Below, in pieces: positions 1 through 14,178 of a stretch of DNA of 64,000 nt. Position numbers and translations under genes: made by a program. The notes under the pieces are model-generated. The model saw nothing but the letters and a program-made list of their open reading frames with translations. It was not told where the DNA came from and ran no database searches. The stretch's first letter is position 1, and the number at the start of each line of letters is the position of its first letter. This DNA is from Aptenodytes patagonicus (lineage: Eukaryota > Chordata > Aves > Sphenisciformes > Spheniscidae), in the NCBI RefSeq assembly GCF_965638725.1, contig NC_134949.1, forward strand, positions 52,294,151 to 52,358,150. The letters are read 5' to 3'.

Positions 1-2309
1 GAACGCATCGATGTTTCACCTGGACTGAGTAATTTGTAATAAACACCTTGAAAACTACCATTGCCTCTGAAAACAGTAACCAATATCAGTCTTCAGATGC
101 AAATATTAACCAAATATAGAAAGACTGCTCACTCCTCCCCCATCTCCGGGGTTGGGTTGCTCTGGCTCAAAGGCCTGATGGAAACTGAAGAAAAAGAGCG
201 AACAGCATAACTGAAATACAAGCCTGGCCTTGCCTGTTACTTCAAGGCAACTCTTTGTAAAGAGCATTGGTTCCCTCTGTTTTCGGTCACAGATACTGCC
301 CCTACCCTGGTTTCAAGAAGAGAGCTAGAGATCAGCATCTGGTCTCTTCTCATTGGAGCTGAGGCACTTGCAGAACTTGCTCCAGGAAGATGCTGCAGGA
401 GCACGGTACAAATCCTCTCCCACCCTCCTCGCCTCGCTACCAGGCTGCCCACGTCCCTCCTCCAGGCACGCACACCCCTGAGGGCAGGGGCGCTGCGGCT
501 TTGAAAGCCAGGTGCAAGACTTGGAGTAAGTCTCTTGAACTGCACCCAAAAGCGAGGGGAATTTGGCTGCAGGAAGGGCTGTAGGCACCATCCAACGACA
601 ATTTGGGGTTGAGAATTGCTCTTTAGAAGAGAAGAAATGAAGTCTGCATTCACAGTGCTCTGGCTGCACACAGACCTTTTCTTTCTGAAGCCCAGCAGGA
701 TGCTGCGTAATGCCCTCGCCAAATTAGGGGCTTCAGAAAAGCAACAAGAGCAACAGCGAGGTGGTGACACCAATTGCAAATATGCTGGAGTGACACAGTC
801 CAGGGCCAGAGCCCAGCTGGCACGTTCAGGCAGGCAACAGCAGGTCCCAGAGAGGCCGCGTGTGGCTACTGCGAACAGTTTGGCCTGGCAGGCACGGTGC
901 TACCAGAGAGGAAGGGAGAGACGCATCCAGTGGTATTGCGAAACATCTGCAAATTTTTTGCAGCTTTATCTATTAACCCTGGGAGTGAACAACATTAGCT
1001 GGTACACAAACACCTTAGAAACTGGCAGAGTGACTTTAAAAATATTAGTAATATCTTGTTTTTTTAAAAAAAAAAAAGGAAAAGAGCTCAAATGTCACTT
1101 TTAGATAAATTCCTGGCTATTTTGACCAGGGAAAGATGGTTTTAAACCATGGATTCCTGTTGTCAGCGCAGCAATGAGTTAGAAGGCAGGGCTGTAATTT
1201 TCATTCCCCGCAGCAGAGACCACAAACACCCTAGAATCTCTCGCTCCAGATTGCAGAAGTGAGCTGTGAAACCTGAAGCCAAGCAACAACTAAGGCCTGG
1301 AGCCATCCTAAACTCTGCCCAGCCAAAAGGAAAAGTTTCCAGCCTTCAAACAAGGGGCTGAGCGCTTCAGCTCCTTTTCCAGCCCCATTCCCAAAATGGC
1401 ATCTAGGCAGGGTTCCTTTATTACATTGATTTAGTTCATTGACTTTTTTTTCTGCAGGATGTTTATCTACACATTTATCTGACATCCTCTGTTCCTTTGT
1501 CTGTTTGCATCTCTTATAATTTACCCTCTACTCATAGCATGATTATGGTGGCTCGTGCTTTCCTGAAGCTATGAACTGTAATAGCCCAGCGGCCAGCAGG
1601 CTTCTTGTTGCCTTAGTCATGAGTACTAGAGGAAAAATGTACTAATGCTTATTTTTAGTGTGCTCCTCTGATAACCAGACCTGGGAACTCCAGTCTCCTG
1701 AGGACTGTGGAGTCTGATATTGACGTACGGATCTGGCCATCAAATGGAGACACTGAGTACTACGGGTATCAGGTCCAGCTTTGAGACAAGTGGTGTCGCT
1801 GTGCTAGTGAGAAGTGAGGAATAAAGGTATCCCCTGCTTACAGACCATAACTATCCAACCAGAGGTTCTAGGTTCAGCAGAGTGGCTCGGACAGATGTAC
1901 GTTTGTTGCCTGCAGTGTTTGCTGTTAATTACAGCCCTATCTGAGCTGATTTGCAAGCTCCTGGGTACAGAGCTGTCACTGATTTCAACCGGAGCTCTTG
2001 TGTTGGTGACTAAATTAGAGTGCTCCCTGCCAATCCCATAAAGATGCAAGCGGGCAAGCATGCTCACCAAAGTCCACCTAAGGGTTTGCATGCTCAGAGT
2101 GCTAAACATGCCCATGGATCAGCTCAGAATAAAGAATCCCGAGCTGAAATAATTGCAGCTGCACTCAGCGCTCAAACTTTGCACCCAAACAGCACAAAGC
2201 ACATGGAGAAGAGGTGGAAGACATCCATGCCTACTATCAAATTACAACTGCCTCGATATAAATTGGTCTTTCTAGCTTGCCCTCTCGATTATATTGCTCA
2301 AGCACTCAC
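1..2309 (-). other. HAL: HAL intron, cut by the window edge
   Basis: This stretch follows the last HAL exon visible here, which ends with a GTGAGT donor just below 2310. I looked on the minus strand for the missing C-terminal third of histidase, starting with the exon that should follow the AHCTAAAL segment, and found nothing like it. The intron therefore runs off the left end. Several open frames of 60-180 codons occur on both strands, but they have no recognisable family and no splice context. No repeat family was recognised. Confidence 0.75.
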
Positions 2310-5300
2310 CCAGGGCAGCTGCCGTGCAGTGTGCAATCATGAAGCCAGAGTTCAGACCTCCTTCAGTGACTAAAAATGCAGGCAGTTCGCTGAGTGAGGG
2401 GTTGCAGAGCCTCTCAATTCTTCTTTCACTAATTGCAGCGAGTTCGTGCACACCAATTGCCAAATAGTCTAGAGCCTATAAAAGAAGATCTCATTAAACC
2501 AGATGACAGAAACAAACAAACAAAAAAACCAAAACAGAAACTACTTTTTTTTTTTTTTTCTTTCTCCAAATGCTTTATTACCTTTGCAGGATATTCACCG
2601 TGAAAGTTTCCTCCGGAAATTGTCTCTGCTCTTTCAGCAAACACCATCTTTAAGGAGAAGTTAAGGCACAAACATGAATGAAACACAGTTTACATGACAG
2701 ATATCTGTCAGCAATCAGAATATCTTAACTGAAGGAATGTTTGTGCTAATAGGCTTCTATTTGCAAGCACATTATATTACACCTGCATGTTCACTTTTCA
2801 GAAAATGAAGACTCAATCTCAGTTCTGTTTTTTTCAAACAGACTACATAAAATGAGGACTTTGATCGGGGGTGGGGAGGGGTGCAAAAAACCACATGTGT
2901 TCGGATCCTAGCATAGTTTCTCAGTTCCTTGGTAGATTCTCTCCATGGCAGATAGATTTTTAGGCATGCTACAAGCAGTAATGCTTATCGGCTATGGATG
3001 TGATGTTACGTATAGCATCATTATACTGCTGAGGGGAATCTAGCCTGGCTCAGCACCAATGCAAGAACTGTGCACAGAGTTTACCAGGCTGAGCCATGAT
3101 GAGGCTTACCAGCCACACGCGTTTTGTCTGCCTTCCCTGACAGTGCAAATCTTGCTCTATAGTGCAGATTTCACTCATGCTGCACCAACAGATGTTTCAT
3201 ACGACAAGCCACCATCTGTCTACATCCATTTGGTTGCCAAGTCCCATCTACCTACATATTCAATATAAGCATATAGAATCTCATCTAGGAAACATTTAAC
3301 ATGCGCTAAACTGCATGCGCACGTGGTTTCCTTGCCCAGACACACACTTGCATGCACCAATGCAGACATGGAGAAGAGACGTTACTGTTGCAACCAATGG
3401 TAGTTATTGACTGAAGCCAGTTACGACTTTTTTGCCTCCTATGCAAATAATTATATAGAAGAAAAAGGATAAAAAAGGCCAAGCAAAACTTTGCATAGAA
3501 ATAAAGTCATCAAAAAGATACAGGGTTGTCCGTGGCACTATTGATTTCAGTTGTCATGATGTCCTTCACAAAAGCAATTGTATCATTTACAACTCCGTGG
3601 ACCTAGAACAAAAGACATTAGCACCTGAGCTTAGTGTCTACACTTAGTTCATTTTCAGGATGCTGACTGAGCTGCAGGCACCCTCTTTCCCATCATCCCA
3701 GTCTCTACATCCACAGATGAAGGTGGTCTTGTATTTGCTCTTAAAATCAGGAGCACCACTATGGGATACTGCCCATACTAGACACCCGAAAGACCGTATT
3801 TATATTATTATGACAGTATTGCTAAAAAGGTAATCTGAATATATCATTCTTTACTTGTTTGGGTTGGCTTACTCTAAATGGAAGATAAGATACTTATTCA
3901 GTGGCAGAAGTGTTATTAGAAGAGAAGTAACCTTACAAAGCCCCCACAGAAAAAAACCTCTCATTAATTAACTTTCATTAATTCCACTGATTTAATAGCT
4001 TTGCTTATGTTAAAACTCACGGGGTCGAGTTCTTCCAGTACGTTACAGATACTACAGGTAGATGAACAACCTATCACACTGGCTGCTTCTGGAAACACCT
4101 TTCCCCAGTTCATGGTCTTAGCATCAATGCAGAATAAATGCTCTACAAAGCCTGCAAGAGTAGAAACCAGCACCTTCCCCCTGCTTCTGACACTTGGCCT
4201 CTTTCAGATCTGAACACAGCTTTGTTAGACGCTGCCTGATGGGTGTGTGCATGGGATCAATGAATTACATGTCTCCATTAATACTAACTCTGAAGTGAGG
4301 GAGAAGCAAAATAAAACCATTTCTTCCTCTAATGGAGTCAGACAGTGCATAGTTGACAGTACTTCTGATGTGGGAACTTCATCATCATTTATCTAGTGCT
4401 ACGAAAGGAAATAAAGTCAGTTTTTACCTGAGGGCAGCAGCGCATTGTGTACGCGTCCTGAACTCGGTCACAGAATCTATGGCTCTCTAGAAGGAACAAG
4501 GGAGGGAAAAAACCCACAAAAGCATATGGGCTACTGCTGAAAGACCCAGACGGATCTGTGTAACCTGAAAGGGTGAAGGTTGAGATTGTTCACCTGCTAT
4601 TTCTGATGGATGGTGGTCAGAATCTAGAAGGGACCTGAATCGAAATGCCACTTCAGCCTGCCCTCGATGTGGGCGCACTGCATGGATATCTAGTAAAACA
4701 AGTTAGACTGTTAGGTTTTGCTTCTCTTGTCAATGGCTGTTAAGCAAACAGACAGGAAAGGCCCAGTACCCACCAGTGTCAAAGGCCCTTGTTGTACCCT
4801 TCAAGACTTCAAGTGTAAGGGCAGCGATTATGTCAGCTTGTCTAGCAATAGCACCGGCTCTTTCAACCGCTTCGCATCCCAGCGAGGTGATCATTTGTGT
4901 CCCATTGATGAGAGCCAGACCCTTCAAAGAGAAAGCAGATGTTAAGCAAATTCATTGCAGCTATTCCACACACTGTGATAATTCCCCATCTCTGTGATAA
5001 TTCTCCTCAGATGAATGAGTTAAAGACCTTTGCTCAGCTTCCTGGATCATCCTGAAATCATAAAATGCACAGCTTGACTGGGCATCTTTGCTACAAAAAT
5101 TGTCAATGGTCATGGCCCTGCTAAGTCATTATAGACACCCTTGGAGCTCCAGTAGTTCCAAGCAAGAAGTTTATTTCATGTTATTTCAAGCTTAAGCAAG
5201 AAAAGTACAGGAAATCTGTATTCTTTTCCAGTTCTTTGGAAGTGGAATGCTATTTTTATTAATTTCTTCTTAATTTATTAGTTAAACCAAAGAAGTTATG

Positions 5301-8300
5301 AGCATGGGGGATGCAAAAACCAATCACAATAAGGAAGTGGAGAATTAAAACAGCATTAGGATTTATAACTGCTTTAAAAGATTTGTTGAGTTCAGTTAAA
5401 ACTAGCTTCATATTTGTTCTAAACAAACATGAAGGCCCATGGGAGCCTTCCATTTGCCTTTAGGAGACACTGGATTTGGCTTCTTGCTCCTGGTGCTGTT
5501 TTACAGCTACTGAGGCCCCTTATTGGAGAGCTCCACAGCCCTCAAATCTGTTGTGTTCCCATGTAAACTTTGATACTTGGAGTGAGATTCATCTCACCTA
5601 GTTTTAAAGATCTAGAAGTCAGATATCTGGTTCAAGTCAGTCATCTGAGCTCCTGTTATGGTCAAAGGGCAGATAGGTACCTTGAGAGGGCTTCTTAGAC
5701 AGCTGTTTCAGGATGATGTAAAGTGTTTTCTGAAGATGCCCATCTCTTTCCACTGACCACAGAGCCAATCTAAACATCAAGCTTGGGTCTGACATTTCAA
5801 GTCAAGTAGGGTGGCACTGGGAGAGGTGAATCCCGCTCCTGACAATATGTCATTAATATAATTCTGGAGCTTGATTTAAAATGACTGTTAATTCATTTCA
5901 GGCTTAGATTGTTAAGTATAAAGCAACTAGTGATTGACCACACTTGTTTTTCATCAGCTGGCATCATTATACTTTATTACCTCTTTTGGTTTCAAGGTAA
6001 TTGGTCTCAGACCATGGGCTTCCAGGACCTGTGAAGGAGTTTAATGACAAGGTAATTAATAAAAAATGTTTTTTGGTAATTCAACCACAAAAATTTTTAA
6101 ATCTTAAATGTTTCTATAAATAAAAATATTAACAAATTCCTTAAGTGAAGGGAGAAAAAGAGCTTTATATCACAAACTTTTTTTTTTTTTTCTGGGCTAA
6201 ATAAAGGACAGCATTTTTGGGCTTCCAAACTAGCACCTAATTTCCCAGTGCCAGTTAAAGAAGGTAGTAGGAGCACTGAAGTGAGATACTGTCACAGCCC
6301 GTTAACATCTACCATGTATTAGCTGATGGGAGAGAGTAATAGGAGAGAAGGCTGGAAACATCTTGGGAAGGTAGTTCTGCCTACGCCTTGCCTCATAGCA
6401 GGTTTGCCTTGGCATAAACTATTTCTTCATATATGATTTCCTAGCTCTTTCTATAGAAAATCTCCAATGACAGGGAGAGTCCTACTCAGTTTATTCTGTA
6501 CATGTCTATTCCATAGGGCAATCGTTCTTGTGGGAAATGGAGGAAAGGTATAACCTTGATTCTGATTAGAGTCCTCTCAACCTTTCCAACTGAAGAGGTA
6601 ACACATCTCAGAGGTGTACAACTGTAACTTCTGGTCCCGAAGGTCCATGACACACTGGCCTGCTTCTTCCCTACTCCTCTCCCTGTGTAGTTCTCGGTAC
6701 TTCTCCATCCGACAGTGATGGTACAGCTATCAATCCATTAATAAATCTGGTGTTCAAATATTCGTGGATAGGAGTGATAGGTGTAGCAGAACAAACTACT
6801 ATGAAAGACTCCGGAGGGGCCAGACTTGGAGATATTCAACACTAGATCAATCTGCTAATGTATTAGTGACAGAATAATAATTAATTAAAAATTAATTCCA
6901 TTGTAAAGCTTCCATCTTGTAAAGGATGATGCTGTAAAGGTTCCCTGTAACGCTAGTTAATCTATCAAAAATGAAATGTCCAAACCTGTGTATTCACTTA
7001 AAGCCATTATAAAATCAGTAGAAATTCTACTGATAAGTTCCTGCCTCCAATAAATCTCCGGTTACTCTCAGCATTTGAAGTTTTGAATTTGAGAGGTGAT
7101 CTTGGGTTTGTTGGAACAGTGTTGATGTTTAGGGAGCTGAAGACGCAAGAACAGTTCTTTCAAAGCTGATATCACATCCTGCCCCTCTCTCCGGGTCCTA
7201 ACTGATGTCACTGCAGTATCTTGCATTGCAATACTATGGCATGATATTTCTTTAGGACTTAATAACATGCTGCATATTCATATCTGCTCCAGTGACATGT
7301 GGGTGAGTTATTCCATTCTCATGGATCCACCTTCCTCAAGGTAGAGGATGAGTTGCTAAAGGCAACCTAATCCCCGTTCAAACTGGTACAAAAAATCCAG
7401 GGACTTTTACCTGTTATTAATCTGAGCAAAGGCTCTCCTTCTCTCAAAGCTACATGCAATTTGGCAAATGAGCCAGGAAGCAGAAAAAAAAGCAATCAGC
7501 TGCATGAGTCTTACATATTTAGCATCAGCCCAGCCACTCTTTGGGGACCACATCTTTCCCTCTCCAATTAATCCCAGAGCAAGATGAGAGAGGGGGGCCA
7601 AGTCTCCGCTGGCTCCAACTGTCCCTTTCTCAGGGATATAAGGAAGGCAGGACGCTAGAAAGAAAACAAAACCGACTCCTGTTAGAGCTTCCCCTCGATA
7701 CATGCCTTGGAAAACAGAGAAGCCAGCACATGAGAGTGGTCACAGTAACATCCTGCAGTCATGGTCAATGGCGCCAACAGGACTACTCTTGTTGCAGACT
7801 GGGATTTGCCCCTGCTCACAGGCTAGCTGCAGTTTATAAAGAAATCAACTCCCTTCTGCATTTAGCTCTGCCTTTAGTTTAGGAGTGGGGGGACCACAGC
7901 CCAGGGTGATAGCATCTACAGCCAGGCAGGTAGAATATCACTCCTCTCAGCGCTCCATCACAGGGTGACCACTCAGTGTGGACAAAGCTACCTCTTCATT
8001 TCTCACTCAACTAAACATTGGGTAACTCCTACAAATCACCTTTGAGCCTTCTTCACCCCACCCCAGCCCTCTGAGCCCTGAACGTGTGGAAATGAAGAAA
8101 CAGAGCCCAGGGAACTGCGGAAAAAGCAGGGAAGGGACCAGTCTGTTTCTTTTGCAGGGTTAAACACTGAATTGCAGCTCCTTCACCCGCTGTGGGAGGA
8201 GAAGGAGGAGGGTGCAACAGAGGGCAGCACTGCACAGAGAGAGAAGGTGCTCTTTGCTCGTCCCAGCCACACTGGCATGCCTCACCAGAGGGACTGTTAA

Positions 8301-11068
8301 TGGACATCAGCTAATGAACAGCACAGCCGCCCCTTTGGTTTCCCTGCCGCAGCGTCCGGCAAGGCAGCCCAGCTATAACTGCTTTGACAGTCGTGGCCAT
8401 GTGAGCTGCTGACCAGCCATGTGCTTCTGTGCGGCTGCCTTGCAGCCCTTGCTTATGAACACTTGTGTAGGTCTCAGGGGGTCTACTCACAAAAACAAGT
8501 GCTGCTCAAGCACATCTGCTTGACAAACACCAACACGTGCAGCTGTCTACGTGGTAATAGCCCCACCCAAAAATCCTGGCATCCCAAAAGATGGTGGCAC
8601 ATGCAACAGGACAAAAGTTAGAGACTTGAGCCTTCGTAGAAGGGCTTGCCCAGAGTCAGAGTCATGCTCTCAGTCAAGCTTAGTCTTGAACTAATTACTT
8701 GACCTCTCAGAGGCTCATTTCCCAAACTTCTACGTGTTGCATCCATTTCTCTCAGCCCTTCCTGACACTTCTGTTCACACCCCGTGTTCTTCAACAGAGG
8801 AACAGTCTCTAGCCGTGATCATCTACAGGACCGGTCACAGCTGAGCTTTGGTCCTGATCTCTCACAACTACCAAGTCAAAAGACCAACATCCATAGCTCG
8901 ATCCATTGAGCTACACCCTTTAACAAAACAGTTAAAAGGAAAAAAAAAAAAGGGAAAGGGGGATTTTCTTTAAATATCTCTTTACCATTAAATGCTTCAA
9001 TAACTTGCTGGAGCGTTTCTAGGGATATTCCACTGTATCCTTTTGCTAGGACATTGATCCTCAGCGCCAACAGCATGCGAGATCTCTCTGGGCTCAAAGG
9101 TTTCCCCACACCTGAAACAGTAACCCTCTCGGTTACTAACCCACTACCAACAGTGGCAGAAAAGGGAAAACACCAAGCGATTTCTTATTACCTGCAGAAT
9201 GCGAACGAACCAAGTTCACTTGAAGCTCCCTATGGAAAAAAAATATATGTAAAAACCCAAGTAAGTCTTGTCAGGTTTTATTTTGCACAAGCAAAGGGAA
9301 ATACTGAGGCAGCCCTCTCATCTAACCACAGAGTATAAATGTACAGGGCCAAACTGCTCCCTCCTCTTCCTTTCCTGAAAAGAAAGGACAGAGAAAGCTG
9401 CACACACAACTTACCTCAGCTTACTGTTTGAGATGACAGTCCTGGCAAACTTCCCAAACCCTGTGGTGATTCCATAAACAACTGCAAGAAACGTACTCTG
9501 CTGGTTAAGGAGGGAACCCGATAAAGTTTTCTAAACAATTAATAGTTTGAGGTAAAAATATTTACCCGTCTGTTCCTTTACAATCCTTTCAATCACTTCT
9601 CGTGATTGTTTGACTTTAGCTTCAGCTTCAGGTGTGAGCTACAATATAAATATAAGTTTATCTATCATTATTTAAGTTTAATTGTAGAAAGATAAACACG
9701 TAATTTTTAGCCACATTTGTTCAGGATCTTTACCTTTATCTTGTAGAGTCCCTTTCCTAAATTGACCAAGTCCTCCGTTGTTAAGCTGTTGCCATCTAAA
9801 GAAATATGCTACACCAAAGAACCACCTTTTAGTTTGGGATACGTATACTTAGAAAGTTGCTTAATAATCAGAAGAAAGAAAAAAAACAGTCAAAACTCAG
9901 CAATGACAGGAGGCTCACTCATGCTCATTCATAAGACAGGAACTCGATAAAAAAACCATAATAACCACATTATAATTTAGATTCCTAGACCCAGCCAATC
10001 TAACAGCCCCTGCTCTCATGAATGCTGCAGTGGCTGAACTCTCAGCACGTTCTGGTGGATAGCAGGATTTGTTACCGAGTTGTAAAGTCACTGGCGATTC
10101 CTACCTGTTCTGGTTCTCGGTATTTGCTGTATCTGAAAGTTCTGTAAAGGAAAATGAAGGGCAGACAGGATTTCACAGGTAGTGACCATTCGATTACAGC
10201 TAGCAATGTGTTTTAAGAATGAAGGAATGCTAAAAGAACAAGGAAATCTAGGAAATTATAAATCTAGAATTATAAAAAAGTTCACAAAATGCTCAAAAAA
10301 GGATACAAATGAACTCCTTCTGGCTGAGATGGTATGAAATCTGGAGACATTGTATCTCCTTCTATAACTAGAAGAAATATGCAAATAAACATGAAGAGGA
10401 TTAAATTGTATTCTACATATAAATGAATTTGTTATTCATTGCAATACACACCAGTAAGAAGTCTAATTTGCAGTTATCAGCCCCAAATGTATTTCTATGC
10501 TTCTAGGAAAATAACAAGGGACTATGTAGTTTATTTAAGGCACTCTAAAGGCAAAAGAGCTGCCCAACCCTTGGACACATGCTCCATATCCCATACAATC
10601 ATATAGCATATGTGATATCATATGCAAATGATGTATATAGAATCCTGTAGCTTCTACACCTTATATAGTTCTATACTTAAAAACTAAGGGTACATTTGGT
10701 ATTTTTCCATAAAAATCATAGACACCATCTCAGACGCAATTTTAGATAAGCTAAATGACAGTTTGCTGACTCAGATGCCAATGTGGTCACTCTGCGATAC
10801 GTTGCTTAAGGTTTTGCTTACCAACTTCAACAAATTCATTGTCCTCTAGAGCATCTTCCACTGTATCATCAAGATCCAGCAAGCCAAGTCCCTTGCACCT
10901 TCGAATGTAAAATTTTACTTCTTCCACCGAGGCGAATCCCCCATTGTCGGGTTTGTTTTTCATGTACCGTCTCACAGCTTCCTTTCCCAGCCACCCGATC
11001 GTGTTCGTGCAGCTTAGGCACGGCACTGCCAGCCATTCCCCTCGGACATGCACCGTGTATCTCGGCAT
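2310..11068 (-). CDS. HAL: Histidine ammonia-lyase (histidase), 16 coding exons, 3' end outside window
   Basis: Histidase deaminates L-histidine to trans-urocanate in the cytosol, the first step of histidine breakdown. Exons, in transcript order: 10822-11068, 10307-10367, 10105-10132 (28-bp microexon), 9734-9808, 9566-9638, 9415-9481, 9192-9229, 8986-9111, 7515-7654, 5981-6028, 4774-4921, 4594-4689, 4428-4486, 3522-3602, 2582-2647, 2310-2475. All junctions are GT-AG and every phase matches, giving 506 codons plus one base with no stop. The start at 11068 opens with [17 protein letters not shown], the vertebrate histidase N-terminus. The Ala-Ser-Gly triad that cyclises into the MIO electrophile is residues 253-255, in [11 protein letters not shown] on exon 7515-7654. 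The family is about 657 residues long, so about 150 are missing off the left edge. A non-coding first exon is expected upstream of 11068 but was not located. Confidence 0.97.
7515..7654 (-). other. HAL: HAL exon carrying the MIO (Ala-Ser-Gly) active site
   Basis: This 140-bp exon encodes residues from Ala239, whose codon is split over the junction, to Tyr285. It contains [18 protein letters not shown]. Ala253-Ser254-Gly255 are the residues that self-condense into the 4-methylidene-imidazole-5-one prosthetic group in all histidases and phenylalanine ammonia-lyases. The acceptor is TTCTAG and the donor is GTAAGA on the minus strand. The triad is intact, so the gene looks functional. Confidence 0.95.
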
Positions 11069-13782
11069 GCTTTCTCTCCAAAGTTGTCCCTTGACCGAGA
11101 AGGGGCGCAGCGTGCAGCAGCCTTACATTTACCACGCGATGGCCTGAAGAGCTGTGTCTAGCTGGAGTCCAGTGTTGCAATCAGATAGAGGCAAAAATCC
11201 ACCCCCAAAATCCCCACCTTTGTAAATAAATGAGATCAATGTATCCAGCTGACTTCATCCAATCAAGTCAAACCCAGGGAGCACACCCTTTTCATGGAAA
11301 GGCAAAGAAAACCCCCAACCTATTACCACAGGATTTTTTTTTCCCAAAGATCACATCAGGAATATAGAAATGAAAATCTAGGAGCTGGAGTTTATGTAGC
11401 AAGAATAGGTAAATAAATCAGAATAAGCTGGAATGCAACTGTTCTAAAACCTGAAGGGTTTAACAAAAGTTAACGGGGTTGTCACCTGGCAGTAGATCAC
11501 ACTAATGAAAACCTCCATGGGGGACAGGGCTGGAAGATAGTCACCCTGTTACGGGTTGGCCATGGCTGCTAGGATTGAAAGGAGACTGGATGATACCCAT
11601 GCAGCTCTATCCAGAGCCGGATGAGAGCAGGCAGTGTAGAAAGCAAGCCTGCTTTGCTCAGTCCACGCTGAAGTTAGAGAACATAATTTTGTATCGTAGG
11701 GGAGGAGCAAATTAATGAGTTTCCCTCCGTTACCCTTTCACTTATGCTCTGGAAGATGTTGCCGGAACAGGTAGCACAAACATTAGGCCACCCCCCCGTT
11801 ACCAAGACTGGTGCTGCTATACCACGCGCCTCTTCTGCAGGCAGATGCAAAGCAGAAAAGATGTGGAGAAATGCCTGTTAAGATGGTGCCAAAATAAAGT
11901 TTAGCAATGACCACGTCGACACAGAAGCTGGAAATACCTTTGTCTTTAAAGACAAAAAAATTACAACACTTGCAGTCCATGCTACACACAATACTGTTCT
12001 CAGACAAAGGGACCACTATGAAGTACGCTTACCCGAGGTGAATTATTGTCGGGAATTTTAACTTGAGACCCATCAGTGGAAGCCTCTGTGTTGGAGACAT
12101 TGCCCCAGCAGAGCAGGACAACGCTAGCAAAAGCCATGCCTGCCACTATTGGTTTTTTTCCTAGCTCTGACAGCAAGAAATCAGGATTAGCTGGCAGCAG
12201 GAACTCCAACTCCCAAACCACTATGTATGATATACGGGCTTTTATGACAAAATGTCACCCCAAAACTAGTAACATAAAACATTTCTAAAGCAAAGGAGTT
12301 TTCATTGCAGTCTGATAGCTCGAACCAGAACCTGTTAACACCAGATACCTCCTCCTCCTACCAGAGCCTTGCCCGAGAGAACCCCTGTTCGTTCACGTGA
12401 TGCTGTAGCAGAGGCCCAATTAGATTTGGGGAGTGAATGAAAAGAACTGCTTAAATTTCTAATCTGAAATAGAGAAAAAATTCTTTTCAGTGAGTCTTCC
12501 AGCAGAAGTTATCACTCATTCAGCGGAGTGGCAAGAAGAGAATGAATGGCTCATTAGGTCCTTAACACAAGAAAGCCTGCAAGTTCTTTACGCACAAGGA
12601 AATGAACGCTATTTTGGTTCCAAAAAAGCCAGTATTTTATTGTCTTTACTAAAAGCTGAGTAGCACAATGTTCATAGAAGGAATTTAAACTGATTTTTGA
12701 ACCTCAGTCACCTAGGAGTTAATTTTTCTATCATTTTTTATTTAAACTACTTTGACATACGTAAGTTAAAGTTGAATGGAAGAACTTGGGGTGCCTCGAA
12801 TCAGTAAAATCCAACAGGATATGTTAATGCCTTAATTTCTGTTAGAGCTGCTAGCATGAAAAGATGAATCCCCTGGTAAAGTACGTAACTTAGTCCGCTT
12901 GAAAGCTTATACTGATCAAAACTCAATCAGAAATAGATTGATTGACAGACTCTCCACTCCCACTCTACGTGCTATTATTAAATCCAAATCTTTTGCCATG
13001 ACCTATACTCGGTGTCTTCCTCCTCTAAAATCGCACTTTTTTTCCTTTGTTACCCCTCCATATGGGGTTACCTGTATGTCAACAGATTTAATTTACGCTG
13101 ATCATTTCCAGGAAAAGCAGTTCTTCTCAAACTCACTTCAAAAAACCACCTGTAGATGGCAGCATTCACAGCAGTTTCACCTAAACCATCAAATCGAACT
13201 CAAGTGCTGCAGCGATTCTAGGAAACAACAGCCCTCCCATTGTTTTTTACCTTATTTCGAAGTTACGTTAGTTTAAGTGGTAGTGCCCAAGACTGGTTAA
13301 AAAATGGAAATATTAAAAAAATCAAATGGGGGAAAGACAGACTTTGCTTTAGTCCCCCCTGCAATAATTAGAAATACGTACTGGGTTAAAATAATTTAAG
13401 TAAGTTAGTAAAAGCATAGCAAGATACTAAATCTGAAATTTGGTAAAAATCCCAGATTTGCTAACAAAAAAGAAAACAAGGAAGTATTTCAGACAACTAT
13501 TAGTGCACAGCGTAGGATCCAATAGGAATAACGACGTAAACCCATCATACTGTGATTAAAATGAAGAACTGACTAACGTAACAAAGCCCAAAGCCGTGAC
13601 AAATAGGGCTAGACGGAAATTCTGCTCTAACACTAGAATGCTGTGATCCATTCAGGTCTTCATAGTCCTCTTGGACCCCTAACAAAAATTTCTCCCACAG
13701 CAAAGAAGAGTAAATAAAACAAAACTATTATTTCAAAACTTTTCATACAGATCAATACACAGACAAGTAGACAATGAAAGGA
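11069..13782. other. Intergenic: HAL upstream region to LTA4H 3' end
   Basis: This is the gap between the HAL start codon and the LTA4H poly(A) signal. It should contain the HAL promoter and non-coding leader, but I could not fix a TATA box or a leader splice site. The stretch is AT-rich, with short A and T tracts and no recognisable repeat family. A 125-codon plus-strand open frame at 12899-13276 has no recognisable similarity and is most likely chance. Confidence 0.6.
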
Positions 13783-13788
13783 TTTATT
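13783..13788 (-). terminator. LTA4H: Likely LTA4H poly(A) signal (AATAAA)
   Basis: A canonical AATAAA hexamer reads on the minus strand about 390 bp downstream of the LTA4H stop codon. It is the first such hexamer I found after the stop. That spacing implies a 3' UTR of about 0.4 kb. The cleavage site itself cannot be placed from sequence alone, and later signals may also be used. Confidence 0.6.
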
Positions 13789-14178
13789 TTTTAGTCTTCA
13801 GATACTTGAAGTTTCAACCACGTTGCTATGAAAAAGAAAGCTGTGCACAAAGAGCCATACCATCCACCAATTCATCTTCCGTGTTTTTAAATTCCATGAC
13901 TGACAAATGACTACATCTCACAACAGCTTTTTTGTGTGTTGTAAAAATTGCTTGTAACAAAACCATTCTCCCAATTCCAGAGATTTAGCAATTTCGCAGT
14001 TCTACTTGGAGGTGCAAAATAGAAAGTACTGAACTTGATTTTAAAAGTTCATTTTAAGCTAAATTAGTACCAAAGCAGCAGAGCATTTTATGGCATAGTC
14101 AAGCATGCATATCAGCAGTTTGTGGAATCAGTCTCTTCGTTCAGCAACAAGAAAATTTCAAAGAAATCGGTAAGTTTG

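Noticed and set aside
237..1104. Frames of 114-180 codons on both strands at the left edge
   Set aside because: They overlap each other, lie in what should be a HAL intron, and match neither the HAL C-terminus nor any family I know.
12899..13276. 125-codon plus-strand frame between HAL and LTA4H
   Set aside because: No similarity recognised, AT-rich, no start context or neighbouring exon.
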